The notes beneath the pieces are model-generated. The model ran no database searches, was not told the DNA's origin, and saw only the letters and a list, made by a program, of their open reading frames with translations. From positions 49,136 to 113,135 of the forward strand of contig NZ_JAUJZH010000025.1 of NCBI RefSeq assembly GCF_030486595.1: a DNA stretch of 64,000 bases, given 5' to 3'. The DNA comes from Variovorax ginsengisoli. GTDB lineage: Bacteria > Pseudomonadota > Gammaproteobacteria > Burkholderiales > Burkholderiaceae_C. Each line of letters starts with the position of its first letter. The first letter of the stretch is position 1. Below, one piece after another: positions 7,383 through 19,533 of this stretch. The position numbers were made by a program, and so were the translations under genes.

Positions 7383-8609
7383 TTGAAACCGCTCAAGAAA
7401 TCGGCCAAGCTGGCCAATGTGCTCTACGACATCCGCGGCCCGATCATGGACGCCGCGAAGCAGATGGAGGAAGAGGGCCAGAAGATCATCAAGCTCAACA
7501 TCGGCAATCTGGCCGTGTTCGGTTTCGATGCGCCCGAGGAGGTGCAGCAGGACATGATCCGCAACCTGCCGGCCTCGGCCGGCTACTCGGACAGCAAGGG
7601 CATCTTCGCGGCGCGCAAGGCGGTGATGCACGAGACCCAGAAGCAGGGCATCGCCGGCGTCACGCTCGACGACATCTACCTCGGCAACGGCGCCAGCGAG
7701 CTGATCGCGATGGCCACCAACGCGCTGCTCAACGACGGCGACGAGCTGCTGCTGCCGGCCCCGGACTATCCGCTGTGGACCGCGGTCGCGAGCCTGTCGG
7801 GCGGCCGCCCGGTGCATTACGTGTGCGACGAGGACAACGGCTGGATGCCGAGCCTCGACGATATCCGCGCCAAGATCACGCCGCGCACCCGCGGCATCGT
7901 GGTGATCAACCCGAACAATCCCACCGGCGCGCTCTACTCGGACGACCTGCTCAAGGGCATCGTCGCGATCGCCCGCGAGCACGGCCTGGTGATCTTCGCC
8001 GACGAGGTCTACGACAAGGTCCTGTACGACGGCGTCCGGCACACGGCGATCGCCAGCTTGTCGAAGGACGTCCTGACGCTGACCTTCAACTCGCTGTCCA
8101 AGAGCTATCGCTCCTGCGGCTACCGCGCCGGCTGGCTGGTGGTGTCGGGCGACAAGAAGATGGCGCGCGACTACATCGAGGGCCTCAACATGCTCTCGAA
8201 CATGCGGCTGTGCGCCAACGTGCCGGGCCAGTGGGCGATCCAGACCGCGCTCGGCGGCTACCAGAGCATCAACGACCTGGTCGCCCCGGGTGGGCGCCTG
8301 CGCCGCCAGCGCGACCTGGCCTACGACCTGATCACCGCGATTCCGGGCGTGAGCTGCGTCAAGCCCAGCGCGGCGCTCTACATGTTTCCCAAGCTCGATC
8401 CGAAGGTCTACCCGATCGAGGACGACCGGCAGTTCTTCCTCGATCTGCTGAAGGAGACCAAGGTGATGCTGGTGCAGGGCACGGGCTTCAACTGGGCCAC
8501 GCCCGACCATTTCAGGATCGTGTTCCTGCCGCACGAAGAGGATCTGCGCGAGGCGGTCAACCGCATCGCCGGCTTCCTCGAACGCTATCGAAACCGGGTT
8601 GCGGCCTGA
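7383..8609 (+). CDS. alaA: alanine transaminase AlaA-like (PLP aminotransferase)
   Basis: 408 residues, class I/II fold-type I aminotransferase closely resembling E. coli AlaA, which interconverts glutamate plus pyruvate with 2-oxoglutarate plus alanine. Seen: NVLYDIRGPI at the N-terminus, INPNNPTGALYS, FADEVYDKVLYDG, and the PLP lysine in NSLSKSYRSCGYRAGW at about residue 240. The start is a TTG at 7383 with GGAGGGA just upstream. It leads a tight plus-strand series alaA-hom-thrC-mobB-moeA-moaD, linking alanine and threonine synthesis. Confidence 0.92.
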   Translation: MKPLKKSAKLANVLYDIRGPIMDAAKQMEEEGQKIIKLNIGNLAVFGFDAPEEVQQDMIRNLPASAGYSDSKGIFAARKAVMHETQKQGIAGVTLDDIYLGNGASELIAMATNALLNDGDELLLPAPDYPLWTAVASLSGGRPVHYVCDEDNGWMPSLDDIRAKITPRTRGIVVINPNNPTGALYSDDLLKGIVAIAREHGLVIFADEVYDKVLYDGVRHTAIASLSKDVLTLTFNSLSKSYRSCGYRAGWLVVSGDKKMARDYIEGLNMLSNMRLCANVPGQWAIQTALGGYQSINDLVAPGGRLRRQRDLAYDLITAIPGVSCVKPSAALYMFPKLDPKVYPIEDDRQFFLDLLKETKVMLVQGTGFNWATPDHFRIVFLPHEEDLREAVNRIAGFLERYRNRVAA

Positions 8610-8639
8610 GTCCCCCCATTGCTCCAGAAGACACATCGA

Positions 8640-9961
<1,322 letters not shown>

Positions 9962-9962
<1 letters not shown>

Positions 9963-11380
9963 TGCGCTACCTGTCCACGCGCGGTCACCCGGACCGCCGC
10001 CGCTTCTGCGACATCCTGCTCGAGGGCCTGGCGCCCGACGGCGGCCTCTACCTGCCCGAGCAGTATCCGAAGGTCGATGCGGCGACGCTCCAGAAATGGC
10101 GCGGCCTGAGCTACGCCGAACTGGCTTTCGAGGTGCTCTCGCTCTACGTCGATGACATCCCGGCCGCCGACCTGAAGGCACTCTGCGCCAGGACCTACAC
10201 CGCCGAAGTGTTCGGCAGCGACGAGATCGTGCCGCTGCGCGAACTCGAGGACGGCGTCTACCTCGAAGCCCTGTCGAACGGCCCGACCCTGGCCTTCAAG
10301 GACATGGCGATGCAGTTGCTCGGCAACCTGTTCGAGTACGAACTGAACCGCCGCGGCGAGCAGCTCAACATCCTCGGCGCCACCAGCGGCGACACCGGCA
10401 GCGCGGCCGAGTACGCGATGCGCGGCAAGAAGGGCGTGCGGGTCTTCATGACCTCGCCCGACGGCCGCATGAGCCCGTTCCAGCAGGCCCAGATGTTCAG
10501 CCTGCAGGACGCGAACATCCACAACATCGCCATCAGCGGCGTGTTCGACGACTGCCAGGACATCGTCAAGGCGGTGTCGAACGACCTGGGCTTCAAGCGC
10601 AAGTACAAGATCGGCACGGTCAATTCGATCAACTGGGCGCGGCTGCTGGCCCAGGTCGTGTATTACTTCGCCGGCTACTTCCAGGCCACGGCTTCGAACG
10701 ACAAGCAAGTGAGCTTCACCGTGCCTTCGGGCAATTTCGGCAATGTCTGCGCGGGCCACGTGGCCCGCATGATGGGCCTGCCGATCCGCACGCTGGTGGT
10801 GGCGACCAACGAGAACGACGTGCTCGACGAGTTCTTCCGCACCGGCGTCTACCGCGTGCGCGCGGCCGCCGACACCCACGAGACCTCGAGCCCCTCGATG
10901 GACATCTCCAAGGCCAGCAACTTCGAGCGCTTCGTGTTCGACCTGGTGGGCCGCGACGGCGCCAAGACACGTGCACTCTTCGAAGGCGAACTGGGCCGCG
11001 CCGGCCGATTCGACCTGAGCGGCGACCCGGTCTTCGCCGAGGCGGCGAAGCGCTTCGGTTTCGCCAGCAGCCGCAGCACCCATGCTGACCGCCTGGCCAC
11101 CATTCGCGATACCGACAAGCGCTTCGCGACACTGATCGACACCCATACCGCCGACGGCCTCAAGGCTGCGCGCGAGCACCTGGTCGCGGGCGTGCCGATG
11201 ATCGTGCTCGAGACCGCGCTGCCGATCAAGTTCGCCGAGACCATCGTCGAGGCGCTGGGCCACGAGCCGGAGCGGCCTGCGCGCTTCGAGGGCATCGAGG
11301 CGCTGCCCAAGCGGGTCGTCAAGCTGCCGGCCGATGCCGAGGCCGTGAAAGCCTACATTGCCCAGCACTGCGACGACTGA
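9962..11380 (+). CDS. thrC: threonine synthase
   Basis: 472 residues. PLP enzyme converting O-phosphohomoserine to threonine. It has the N-terminal STRGHPDRRRFCDILLEG typical of the longer proteobacterial/yeast class, the PLP lysine in GPTLAFKDMAMQ near residue 113, and the phosphate-binding region NILGATSGDTGSAAEYA. Start and hom stop overlap (TGATG), so the two are translationally coupled. Confidence 0.97.
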
Positions 11381-11395
11381 GCGGGCCGACCGCGC

Positions 11396-11941
11396 ATGAA
11401 AGTCATCGGCTTCGCCGGCTACTCGGGTGCGGGCAAGACCACGCTGGTCGAGCGGCTCATTCCTGTGCTCAGGCTGCTGGGCCAGCGCGTGTCGGTGGTC
11501 AAGCATGCGCACCACAAGTTCGACATCGACCATCCGGGCAAGGACACCTTCCGCCATCGCGAGGCCGGTGCCTTCGAGGTCGTGGTGGCCTCCGACAAGC
11601 GGCTGGCGCTGATGCGCGAGTTCGAGCGCCCGACCGAGCTCGGCGTGCACGCGCTCATCGCGGAACTCGACCACGGGGTCGACTGGGTGCTGGTCGAGGG
11701 CTTCAAGCACAGCGACCTGTTCAAGATCGAGGTCTTTCGCGCGCCCGCCGAGGGTGAGGCGCCGCGCCCGGCACGCTACCTCGAGGACGCCTTCGTCGTC
11801 GGCATCGCGACCGACGATCCCGCGCGCCTGCCCCGGCCCACCGAGCTGCCGATCTTTGACCTCGACGACGTCGATGGCATCGGCGACTGGCTGCTGCGGC
11901 ATGCCGAGCGTTTCGACTACAAGGTAGACCACCATGGCTAG
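11396..11941 (+). CDS. mobB: molybdopterin-guanine dinucleotide biosynthesis protein B
   Basis: 181 residues. Small P-loop GTPase that assists MobA in attaching GMP to molybdopterin. Walker A is GYSGAGKTTL at residue 7. HHKFDIDHPGKDTFRHREAG and VDWVLVEGFKHSDLFKIEV are family hallmarks. It lies 15 bases after thrC and overlaps moeA by 8 bases, so it is part of the same transcript as the threonine genes. Confidence 0.95.
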   Translation: MKVIGFAGYSGAGKTTLVERLIPVLRLLGQRVSVVKHAHHKFDIDHPGKDTFRHREAGAFEVVVASDKRLALMREFERPTELGVHALIAELDHGVDWVLVEGFKHSDLFKIEVFRAPAEGEAPRPARYLEDAFVVGIATDDPARLPRPTELPIFDLDDVDGIGDWLLRHAERFDYKVDHHG

Positions 11942-13181
11942 CGCTTCGAACCGTCCCCCCCTGATGCCGCTCGATGAGGCGCTGGCGCGATTGCTCGCCG
12001 CCGCCACGCCCCGCCTGGGCAGCGAGAGCGTGTCGACCTTCGAGGCCGACGGCCGGGTGCTGGCGCAGGACGTGGTGTCGGGCCTGACCGTGCCGCCGCG
12101 CGACAACAGCTCGATGGACGGCTACGCGGTGCGCAGAGCCGATTGCGCGACTGCGGGCACCGTGCTGCGGGTAGCGCAGCGGATTCCGGCCGGCAGTGTC
12201 GGCACGCCGCTCGCCGCCGGCACCGCGGCGCGCATCTTCACCGGCGCCCAGATCCCCGAGGGCGCCGATGCCGTCGTGATGCAGGAAGACACGGCTGCGC
12301 TGGCCGAGGAAGGCGGCCTGGGCCGCGTGCGCATCGAGATCACCCCGGCGGCCGGCCAGTGGATCCGCCGCGCCGGCGAAGACGTCGCGGCGGGCGACGT
12401 GGTCCTTGCCCGCGGCGAGCGGCTGACGCCGGCCGGACTCGGCCTGGCGGCCAGCGTCGGGCTCGACCGGCTGCAGGTGTCGAGGCGCCCGCGCGTGGCC
12501 TTGCTGTCGACCGGCGACGAACTCGTGATGCCGGGCGAGGTGGCGCCCGAGGCGATGAAGCCGGGCTCGATCTACAACTCGAACCGATTCTTCATGCGGG
12601 CCCTGCTGGTGCGGCTCGGGTGCGAGGTCAACGACCTGGGCATCGTGCCGGACCGGCGCGAGACGACCATCGAGGCGCTGGCCGCCGCATCGCTCGGCAA
12701 TGACCTGATCATCACCACCGGCGGCGTCTCTGTCGGCGAGGAAGACCATATCAAGGCCGCGGTGCAGCATCTCGGCCAGCTCGATCTCTGGTCGCTGTCG
12801 ATGAAGCCGGGCAAGCCCTTCGCCTATGGCCGCATCGGCGACGCGCACCTGACGGGCCTGCCGGGCAACCCGGTGTCGAGCTTCCTGACCTTCCTGTTGC
12901 TGGTGCGGCCCTTCCTCTTGACCCTGCAGGGCGCGACGCGCGTGGCGCCCGAGCCGATCGCGGTGCGGGCCGATTTCGACTGGCCGAGGGCCGACCGGCG
13001 GCGCGAGTTCCTGCGCGCCCGGCGCAATGCGGCGGGCGGGCTCGACGTGTTCGGCAACCAGAGCTCCGGCGTGCTGACCTCCATGGTCTGGGGCGACGGC
13101 GTGATCGACACGCCGGCGGGCCAGCCCTTCAAGGCCGGCGACACGGTGCAGTTCATTCCCTTCGCCTCGCTGCTCGGCTGA
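11934..13181 (+). CDS. moeA: molybdopterin molybdenumtransferase MoeA
   Basis: 415 residues. It inserts molybdate into adenylylated molybdopterin. Seen: DNSSMDGYAVRRADC, the FTGAQIPEGADAVVMQED segment, the MPT-binding domain with STGDELVMPGE and TTGGVSVGEEDHIK, and LTGLPGNPVSS. The length matches single-domain-set MoeA without fusion. The start overlaps mobB. moaD begins two bases after the stop. Confidence 0.96.
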   Translation: MASASNRPPLMPLDEALARLLAAATPRLGSESVSTFEADGRVLAQDVVSGLTVPPRDNSSMDGYAVRRADCATAGTVLRVAQRIPAGSVGTPLAAGTAARIFTGAQIPEGADAVVMQEDTAALAEEGGLGRVRIEITPAAGQWIRRAGEDVAAGDVVLARGERLTPAGLGLAASVGLDRLQVSRRPRVALLSTGDELVMPGEVAPEAMKPGSIYNSNRFFMRALLVRLGCEVNDLGIVPDRRETTIEALAAASLGNDLIITTGGVSVGEEDHIKAAVQHLGQLDLWSLSMKPGKPFAYGRIGDAHLTGLPGNPVSSFLTFLLLVRPFLLTLQGATRVAPEPIAVRADFDWPRADRRREFLRARRNAAGGLDVFGNQSSGVLTSMVWGDGVIDTPAGQPFKAGDTVQFIPFASLLG

Positions 13182-13183
13182 CC

Positions 13184-13435
13184 ATGCAAGTCAAGGTCCG
13201 TTACTTTGCTTCGGTGCGCGAGGCGCTGGGAACCGGCAGCGAGACCGTCGACACCCGCGCGGCCGACCTCGGCGCCCTGCGCGACGAACTGATCGCGCGT
13301 GGCGAACCGCATGCCAGCGCGCTGGCCCGGGGCCGGGCCGTGCGCATGGCGCTCGACCAGGTCATGAGCAGCGAGAGCGCAGCGCTGCGCGAGGGCAGCG
13401 AGGTCGCTTTCTTCCCGCCGGTCACGGGCGGCTGA
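13184..13435 (+). CDS. moaD: molybdopterin synthase sulfur carrier subunit MoaD
   Basis: 83 residues with the ubiquitin-like fold. It ends in FFPPVTGG; the terminal Gly-Gly is adenylated and thiocarboxylated to deliver sulfur for molybdopterin. It partners with MoaE, encoded at 14567. The 3' end overlaps the convergent DapA-like gene by 14 bases. Confidence 0.95.
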   Translation: MQVKVRYFASVREALGTGSETVDTRAADLGALRDELIARGEPHASALARGRAVRMALDQVMSSESAALREGSEVAFFPPVTGG

Positions 13436-14315
13436 GCCCCTGGAGCGTGTCGAGCAGGCGCTGGCGCCGCTCGGGCGGAACGCGGGTCATCGGCGGGCGC
13501 AGCTCGTCCTGCATCAAGCCCCGGGCGGCCAGCGCCGCCTTCAGCGGACCCGGGTTGGCATCGGAGAACATGGCTTCGATCAGGGGCAGCAGCGGCTGCC
13601 ATTCGGCCCGTGCCTCGGCCAGGCGCCCCTCCTCCAGCAGGCGCAGCACCTTCACGAAGCGCTCGGTCTGCAGATGCGCACTGGCGGCGATCGCGCCGGC
13701 ACCGCCTTCGGCCACCGTGGCGAAGAGTTGCGCGTCCTCGCCGGCCAGCACCTGCAGGCGGCCGTCGGCGATCAGGGCCCGGGTCTTGGCCATGTCGCCG
13801 CCGCAGTCCTTGATGCCGCGGATCCGCGGGTGGGCCGCCAGCGCCAGCAGGGTCTCGCGCTCGATCGCGACGCCGGTGCGGTATGGAATGTCGTAGACCA
13901 GGAGCGGGACCGCGCTGGCGTCGGCGATGGCCCCGAACCACTCTTCGAGGCCGGCTTGCGAAGGGCGGATGTAGCTCGGCGCCGGCACCAGCAGGCCGGC
14001 CAGGCCGCAGCCAGACAGCTTCCGGACCCAGGCCAGCGTCTTGCCGAGGTGGTAGCCCGACAGGCCCATGATGCGGGGCAGCGAGGGGGCGGCCGCGGCG
14101 ACCGTCGCCAGCACCGCCATCTGCTCGTCTTCGTCGAGCGCGGCGGCCTCGCCGGTCGAGCCGCAGACCACGAAGCCGGCGATGCCGGTGGCGGCCAGCT
14201 TTTCGGCCAGCGCGGCGAGCGCGGCATGGTCGACCGCGTGGTCCCGGAACGGGGTCACGAGCGGGATCCAGAGGCCCGAGAAGTCGGGGGAAGGGGAGTG
14301 ATGAGCGTCTTGCAC
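13422..14315 (-). CDS. dihydrodipicolinate synthase (DapA)-superfamily aldolase/lyase
   Basis: 297 residues, class I aldolase TIM barrel. Family residues visible: GSTGEAAAL (pyruvate carboxylate binding), the catalytic Tyr in LVYDIPYRTGV and the Schiff-base Lys in IRGIKDCGGDM. It could be a true DapA or a paralogue acting on other 2-keto acids; the family has many of these. It sits on the minus strand between moaD and moaE, splitting an otherwise conserved series, which suggests insertion and a catabolic rather than biosynthetic role. DapA would normally be monocistronic elsewhere in the genome. Confidence 0.85.
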   Translation of the reverse strand: MQDAHHSPSPDFSGLWIPLVTPFRDHAVDHAALAALAEKLAATGIAGFVVCGSTGEAAALDEDEQMAVLATVAAAAPSLPRIMGLSGYHLGKTLAWVRKLSGCGLAGLLVPAPSYIRPSQAGLEEWFGAIADASAVPLLVYDIPYRTGVAIERETLLALAAHPRIRGIKDCGGDMAKTRALIADGRLQVLAGEDAQLFATVAEGGAGAIAASAHLQTERFVKVLRLLEEGRLAEARAEWQPLLPLIEAMFSDANPGPLKAALAARGLMQDELRPPMTRVPPERRQRLLDTLQGLSRP

Positions 14316-14399
14316 GCAGTGGTCCTTTCAGGAATCGACCGATGGAGGAAACCACCGTCGAATGCGCGCACGCCACCCACTTCGGCCCGAGGCCTTGCA

Positions 14400-14426
14400 G
14401 TTCCGTCGCTCATCCGACGACGGAAC
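14400..14426 (+). other. perfect 9-bp hairpin in the moaE leader
   Basis: GTTCCGTCG and CGACGGAAC pair around a 9-base loop in the 250-base gap between the DapA-like gene and moaE. A stretch ending CTCGGGTTTTTT lies 25 bases downstream. It may be part of a leader structure or the end of a short transcript. I do not recognise a Moco riboswitch here. The rest of the gap shows no gene. Confidence 0.4.
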
Positions 14427-14566
14427 CTGGGCTCCGGTCAGACGAGCTCGGGTTTTTTGGCTTTGCCTTGCAGGCGCACGCTGGCCGTTGCTTCGCGAGA
14501 AGCGGGCAGGCGTTGGAGGGCGCTGGAAGGCATCGCGCGAGTGTATCGCGGTGCCACAATCCAGGC

Positions 14567-15046
14567 ATGAGCACCGCCCGTGTTTCGATCCAGACAGAGG
14601 ACTTCGACCTGCAGCAGGAGGTCGCCGCGTTGCGTGCCGGCGACGCCGGAGTCGGCGCAGTGTGCTGCTTCATCGGCACGGTGCGCGACCGCAACGACGG
14701 CAGCGCCGTGGCCTCGATGGAACTCGAGCACTACCCGGGCATGACCGAGAAGGCGATCGAGGCCATGATCGACGAGGCCCGCAAGCGCTTCGACATCCTC
14801 GGCGCCCGCGTGATCCACCGCGTGGGCCTGCTGCAGCCGCAGGACCAGATCATGATGGTCGCCGTGACCTCGGCGCACCGCGGCCAGAGCTTCCTGGCCT
14901 GCGAGTTCCTGATGGACTACCTGAAGACCCAGGCGCCGTTCTGGAAGAAGGAAGAGACGCCCGAAGGCGCCCGCTGGGTCGATGCGCGGGCGACGGACGA
15001 TGAGGCCATCGCGCGCTGGGGCATCGCCTCCGGCAATGCCGCCTGA
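14567..15046 (+). CDS. moaE: molybdopterin synthase catalytic subunit MoaE
   Basis: 159 residues. It forms a heterotetramer with MoaD and converts precursor Z (cPMP) to molybdopterin. Seen: CCFIGTVRDRNDG, MELEHYPGMTEKAI, IHRVGLLQPQDQ, and the active-site segment APFWKKEETPEG. The ATG at 14567 fits the family N-terminus. The frame stays open 225 bases upstream, but that part is not MoaE-like. Confidence 0.95.
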   Translation: MSTARVSIQTEDFDLQQEVAALRAGDAGVGAVCCFIGTVRDRNDGSAVASMELEHYPGMTEKAIEAMIDEARKRFDILGARVIHRVGLLQPQDQIMMVAVTSAHRGQSFLACEFLMDYLKTQAPFWKKEETPEGARWVDARATDDEAIARWGIASGNAA

Positions 15047-15049
15047 GCC

Positions 15050-16042
15050 TCACTGCGGCTGGAAGCCGCTGTTCTTGATGATCTGCGCCCAGGTCTGGGT
15101 GTAGCTGCGAACGCGGCCGGCGAACTGGCCTTGCGGCATGTAGTCGACGCTCAGGCCCATCGCGGTCAGGCGCTCGCGCACATCCGGCATCTTGAGCACC
15201 TTGGCCAGCGCGACGCCGAAGCGGTCGATCACGGGCTGCGGCGTGCCGACCGGCGCGAAGATGCCGTAGTAGGGCAGGTCTTCCAGGCCCGCCAGGCCCA
15301 GTTCGGCGAAGGTCGGCACCTGCGGCAGCACGGCCTGGCGCTTGTCGCCGATCACGGCGACGACGCGGATCTTGCCGGCTTTCTGGTTCTCGATGAAGTC
15401 GGGAACCGAGCCGATGCCGGCCGAGATCTGGTTGCCCAGCATGTCGGCCAGCATCGGTGCGCTGCCGCGGTAGGGCGCAGCCTGGACGTCGATCTTGTAC
15501 TTGGCGCCGATCAGCTTGACCAGGAACTCGGGGATCGAGGCCGGCGCCGGGACACCGATCGTGTCCTTGCCGCCGCGCTCCTTCCTGACCCAGGCCACGT
15601 AGTCGCTGACCGACTTGGCGGGCGTGCCGCCCGACACCGCGAGCGCATTGGCGAAGGTGGCGAAGCCGGCCACCGGCACGAAATCGCGCGCCGCATCGAA
15701 GCCCGGGTTCTTCACCACCAGCGGCAGGATCGAGATCGAATGGTCGTGCGAGAGGAACAGCGTGTGGCCGTCGGCCGGCGCGGCTTTCAGCGCCTGGGCG
15801 GCGATCTGGCCGCCGGCCCCGGCACGGTTGTCGACCACCACGGAGGTGCCCAGCTCGTCCTTGAGCTTCTCGGCCAGCGTGCGGGCGATCACGTCGGTGC
15901 CGCCGCCGGCCGGAAAGCCGACCAGCAGCCGGATCGGCGCGCCGGCCGGCTGGGCCAGCGCCACGCCTCCAGCGGCCAGAAGGCCAGCCGCGAAAAGGCC
16001 GCGCATGAGGCGCGTGGCGCCACTCCATGTTGACTTCAGCAT
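15050..16042 (-). CDS. Bug/TctC-family periplasmic substrate-binding protein
   Basis: 330 residues with a Sec signal peptide (hydrophobic LFAAGLLAAGGVALAQ ending near residue 31). The mature protein begins in the Bug style IRLLVGFPAGGGTDVIART. Such receptors serve tripartite tricarboxylate transporters or act as orphan sensors, and they are hugely expanded in Burkholderiales. No TctA/TctB genes adjoin, so it is an orphan receptor; its ligand is unknown. It is 3 bases from the end of moaE, tail to tail. Confidence 0.92.
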   Translation of the reverse strand: MLKSTWSGATRLMRGLFAAGLLAAGGVALAQPAGAPIRLLVGFPAGGGTDVIARTLAEKLKDELGTSVVVDNRAGAGGQIAAQALKAAPADGHTLFLSHDHSISILPLVVKNPGFDAARDFVPVAGFATFANALAVSGGTPAKSVSDYVAWVRKERGGKDTIGVPAPASIPEFLVKLIGAKYKIDVQAAPYRGSAPMLADMLGNQISAGIGSVPDFIENQKAGKIRVVAVIGDKRQAVLPQVPTFAELGLAGLEDLPYYGIFAPVGTPQPVIDRFGVALAKVLKMPDVRERLTAMGLSVDYMPQGQFAGRVRSYTQTWAQIIKNSGFQPQ

Positions 16043-16133
16043 CTATCGACTCCAATGATTGCGGGTAGAAAAAAGTCCGGACGGTCTTGAACTCGCCACG
16101 GAACGGCCCTATTTTGAATGCAGGAATCAAGCC

Positions 16134-18755
<2,622 letters not shown>

Positions 18756-18760
18756 GAACG

Positions 18761-19093
18761 ATGCTGAATTTCTTTCTCCGTCTGGTCTTCTTCATGCTGG
18801 GCCTGGTCTTCGCGGCCAGCCTGGCGGTCGCCGTGCTGCTGCTGGCGGCCGTCTGGGGGCTGCGCTACGCCTGGGCCCGCCTGACCGGCAAGCCGGTGCA
18901 GCCGTGGGTCATGCGCTTCGACCCTCGCGGCGGCTTCGACCGTTTTCGCGCCGCGGGCCGACCGGCCGAGCCGACGGCGGCCGACGTCGCGGGCGCCCGG
19001 GCCCAGGGGCAGGCGGCCGATGCGCCGGTGCGCCTGCGCGATCCGGGCGTGGTCACCGACGTGCAGGCGCGGCCGGTGTCGCGCGACGACTGA
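18761..19093 (+). CDS. small membrane-anchored protein of unknown function
   Basis: 110 residues. A single strong transmembrane helix spans about residues 4-31 (FFLRLVFFMLGLVFAASLAV and on), followed by a polar Ala/Arg/Pro-rich tail of 75 residues. It starts 5 bases after clpB and is probably in the same transcript. I do not recognise the family. Codon use looks like its neighbours, so I consider it a real gene. Confidence 0.7.
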   Translation: MLNFFLRLVFFMLGLVFAASLAVAVLLLAAVWGLRYAWARLTGKPVQPWVMRFDPRGGFDRFRAAGRPAEPTAADVAGARAQGQAADAPVRLRDPGVVTDVQARPVSRDD

Positions 19094-19119
19094 CACCCCG
19101 GGGCCGGTCAAAATAGCGG

Positions 19120-19533
19120 ATGTCCACGCCGCGCCCGCCCGTCCTCGTCGAACCGCTCGAAGTCGAGTTCAGCGCGATCCGCGCGCAGGGCGCGGGCGGC
19201 CAGAACGTCAACAAGGTCTCGAGCGCGGTGCATCTGCGCTTCGACATTCCCGCCAGTTCGCTGCCTGAGGACGTCAAGGAACGGCTGCTTGCCCTGCGCG
19301 ACAGCCGCATCACGCAGGAAGGCGTGCTGGTGCTGAAGGCGCAGAAGCACCGCAGCCAGGACATGAACCGCGCCGACGCGCTGGCGCGGCTGCAGGAACT
19401 GGTCGACGGCGTCGCCGTCGCGCCGCGCGTGCGGCGCGCCACCAAGCCGAGCTACGGCTCGAAGCAGCGACGGCTGGCGGGCAAGAGCCAGCGCTCGGAG
19501 ATCAAGAGCTTGCGCGGGCCGGTGCGGGACTGA
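19120..19533 (+). CDS. arfB: alternative ribosome-rescue factor ArfB (YaeJ)
   Basis: 137 residues. It hydrolyses peptidyl-tRNA on ribosomes stalled at mRNA ends. The GGQ motif lies in RAQGAGGQNVNKVSSAVHL, and the C-terminal tail is basic (GSKQRRLAGKSQRSEIK), as required for entering the empty mRNA channel. It overlaps the convergent SulP gene by 32 bases. It follows clpB and the small membrane gene. Confidence 0.95.
   Translation: MSTPRPPVLVEPLEVEFSAIRAQGAGGQNVNKVSSAVHLRFDIPASSLPEDVKERLLALRDSRITQEGVLVLKAQKHRSQDMNRADALARLQELVDGVAVAPRVRRATKPSYGSKQRRLAGKSQRSEIKSLRGPVRD

Noticed and set aside
14316..14566. Molybdenum-cofactor riboswitch upstream of moaE
   Set aside because: I could not match the known Moco RNA motif; only one plain hairpin is clear.
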